From the NCBI GenBank assembly GCA_027028725.1, contig JALVIB010000016.1:1-14955 (forward strand): a stretch of DNA of 14,955 bases, given 5' to 3'. A program made the position numbers and the translations under genes. This document shows, piece by piece, positions 14,688 through 14,955 of the stretch; the stretch's first letter is position 1, and the number at the start of each line of letters is the position of its first letter. Source of the stretch: Candidatus Altimarinota bacterium (GTDB lineage: Bacteria > Patescibacteriota > Gracilibacteria > UBA4473). The notes beneath the pieces were generated by a model that worked only from the letters and a program-made list of their open reading frames with translations, was not told the origin of the DNA and ran no database searches.

Positions 14688-14705
14688 TATTTCACGGAAG
14701 AAGTT

Positions 14706-14796
14706 TTGTAGGCGCGGTCACGTGACCGCGCTTTCGTTTTAAAAAATCCCGCGAAATTTTGACAGAAGAATGAGAGAATTTTAGAGGTCAGAAGAT
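14706..14796. repeat. fourth, rearranged fragment of the hairpin element
   Basis: One hairpin unit (GCGCGGTCACGTGACCGCGC, 14712-14731) is followed by a new left border with the word (14747-14755) and the conserved GACAGAAGAA...AGAGGTCAGAAGA segment. The right part is missing. Hairpin and border are in the opposite order to the full copies, as if a second unit begins inside the first. Confidence 0.7.
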
Positions 14797-14901
14797 GTAG
14801 GGATGTATTGCGACTTATCTATGAAAATATTGGTAGTGTACACTTTTATGTGTCTGGGATAGAAGGTAAAATAAAAAAAGTAATCACTAACCCCCTATCC
14901 C

Positions 14902-14955
14902 ATGAAAACATCATACAAAGAAATGCTAGGAAAATCAATCGAAACTGTACTAAAA
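14902..14955 (+). CDS. 5' end of a gene running off the window (unrecognised; transposase possible)
   Basis: An ATG at 14902 opens a frame of 18 codons to the window end, beginning MKTSYKEMLGKSIETVLK. Its helical, charged start and the upstream palindromic AGTGTACACT and TGGGATAG/CTATCCCA inverted repeat would fit the left end of an insertion sequence, but too little protein is present to assign a family. No Shine-Dalgarno is visible. Confidence 0.4.
   Translation, partial: MKTSYKEMLGKSIETVLK

Larger units (their letters stand above)
1441..14755. repeat. highly iterated 9-mer TTCGCGGGA (25 exact copies, both strands)
   Basis: Forward copies start at 1681, 1743, 2413, 3501, 3601, 4425, 7844, 8894, 8985, 10142, 10987, 12080, 12503 and 12858. 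Reverse-complement copies (TCCCGCGAA) start at 1441, 3249, 6586, 8642, 9901, 11955, 12379, 13280, 13836, 14481 and 14747. In 23 of 25 the preceding base is T, and in 19 of 25 TTT follows, giving the consensus AAATTTCGCGGGATTTT. Eleven copies lie in genes and fourteen between genes. Many one-mismatch relatives exist, for example in ruvB (around 546-561) and at 5366, 7149 and 9226. Function is unknown. Counts were made by hand. Confidence 0.9.
14364..14901. other. 538-bp gene-free gap made of repeats
   Basis: It holds a long heptamer run, the third diverged hairpin element, a fourth fragment, and a short unique stretch before the right-edge gene. A 10-bp palindrome AGTGTACACT (14835-14844) and an 8-bp inverted repeat TGGGATAG (14855-14862) / CTATCCCA (14895-14902) precede that gene. 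Confidence 0.6.

Noticed and set aside
14456..14695. 79-codon minus-strand open frame in copy 3
   Set aside because: Same repeat-derived origin, diverging with the repeat rather than as a protein.
1441..14755. The iterated word as a polar Chi- or KOPS-type signal
   Set aside because: Copies are split 14 forward and 11 reverse with no consistent strand bias across the window.
1441..14755. The word as a transcription-factor operator
   Set aside because: There are too many copies, and nearly half are inside genes at no fixed distance from starts.

Overview
The window looks like the chromosome of a low-GC bacterium. Standard stop codons fit: no internal TGA is needed anywhere, and two genes end in TGA. 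None of the start codons has a convincing Shine-Dalgarno sequence; several starts follow short A/T-rich runs such as TTAAAA-ATG. A bacterial SecY, RuvB and V/A-type ATPase subunits together with heavy small-repeat content suggest an uncultured or candidate-phylum lineage, possibly a Patescibacteria/CPR group. The sequence alone does not settle this.

Layout, left to right: a possible 3' gene tail (1-63); ruvB on the minus strand (151-1275), whose ends touch repeat-like sequence; a minus-strand tRNA-Arg with anticodon GCG (1497-1570); a repeat-rich spacer; secY on the plus strand (1834-3141), away from any ribosomal-protein operon; a 553-bp repeat-filled gap; a compact six-gene V/A-ATPase operon in the order G/H-like coiled coil, I, K, E, C, F (3695-8560); a second repeat-filled gap; a minus-strand N-formylglutamate amidohydrolase-family gene (9000-9956); a minus-strand tRNA-Val (10041-10117) overlapping the stop codon of a 734-residue membrane-anchored protein of unknown function (10112-12316); a divergent plus-strand gene fusing a sugar-1-phosphate nucleotidylyltransferase to a GT2 glycosyltransferase (12573-14363); a third repeat-filled gap; and the first 18 codons of a gene running off the right edge.

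The ATPase genes encode the membrane rotor and stator parts (I, K, E, G/H) and the central-stalk connectors C and F. The catalytic A, B and D subunits that normally complete this operon are not present: the operon stops at a repeat element. Subunit K keeps the residues that bind Na+ in the Enterococcus hirae enzyme, so the machine may be sodium-coupled.

The strongest unexplained signal is a short DNA word, TTCGCGGGA (extended consensus AAATTTCGCGGGATTTT). By hand count it occurs exactly 25 times on the two strands (14 forward, 11 reverse), in genes and between genes, in different reading frames. That resembles DNA-uptake sequences or cyanobacterial HIP1 more than any gene-level feature. Two near-identical 261-bp dispersed elements, and a third diverged one, are bounded by inverted copies of the word. 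They contain a string of perfect hairpins, are flanked by 7-bp AGTTAAY tandem repeats, and sit directly after the stop codon of a plus-strand gene.
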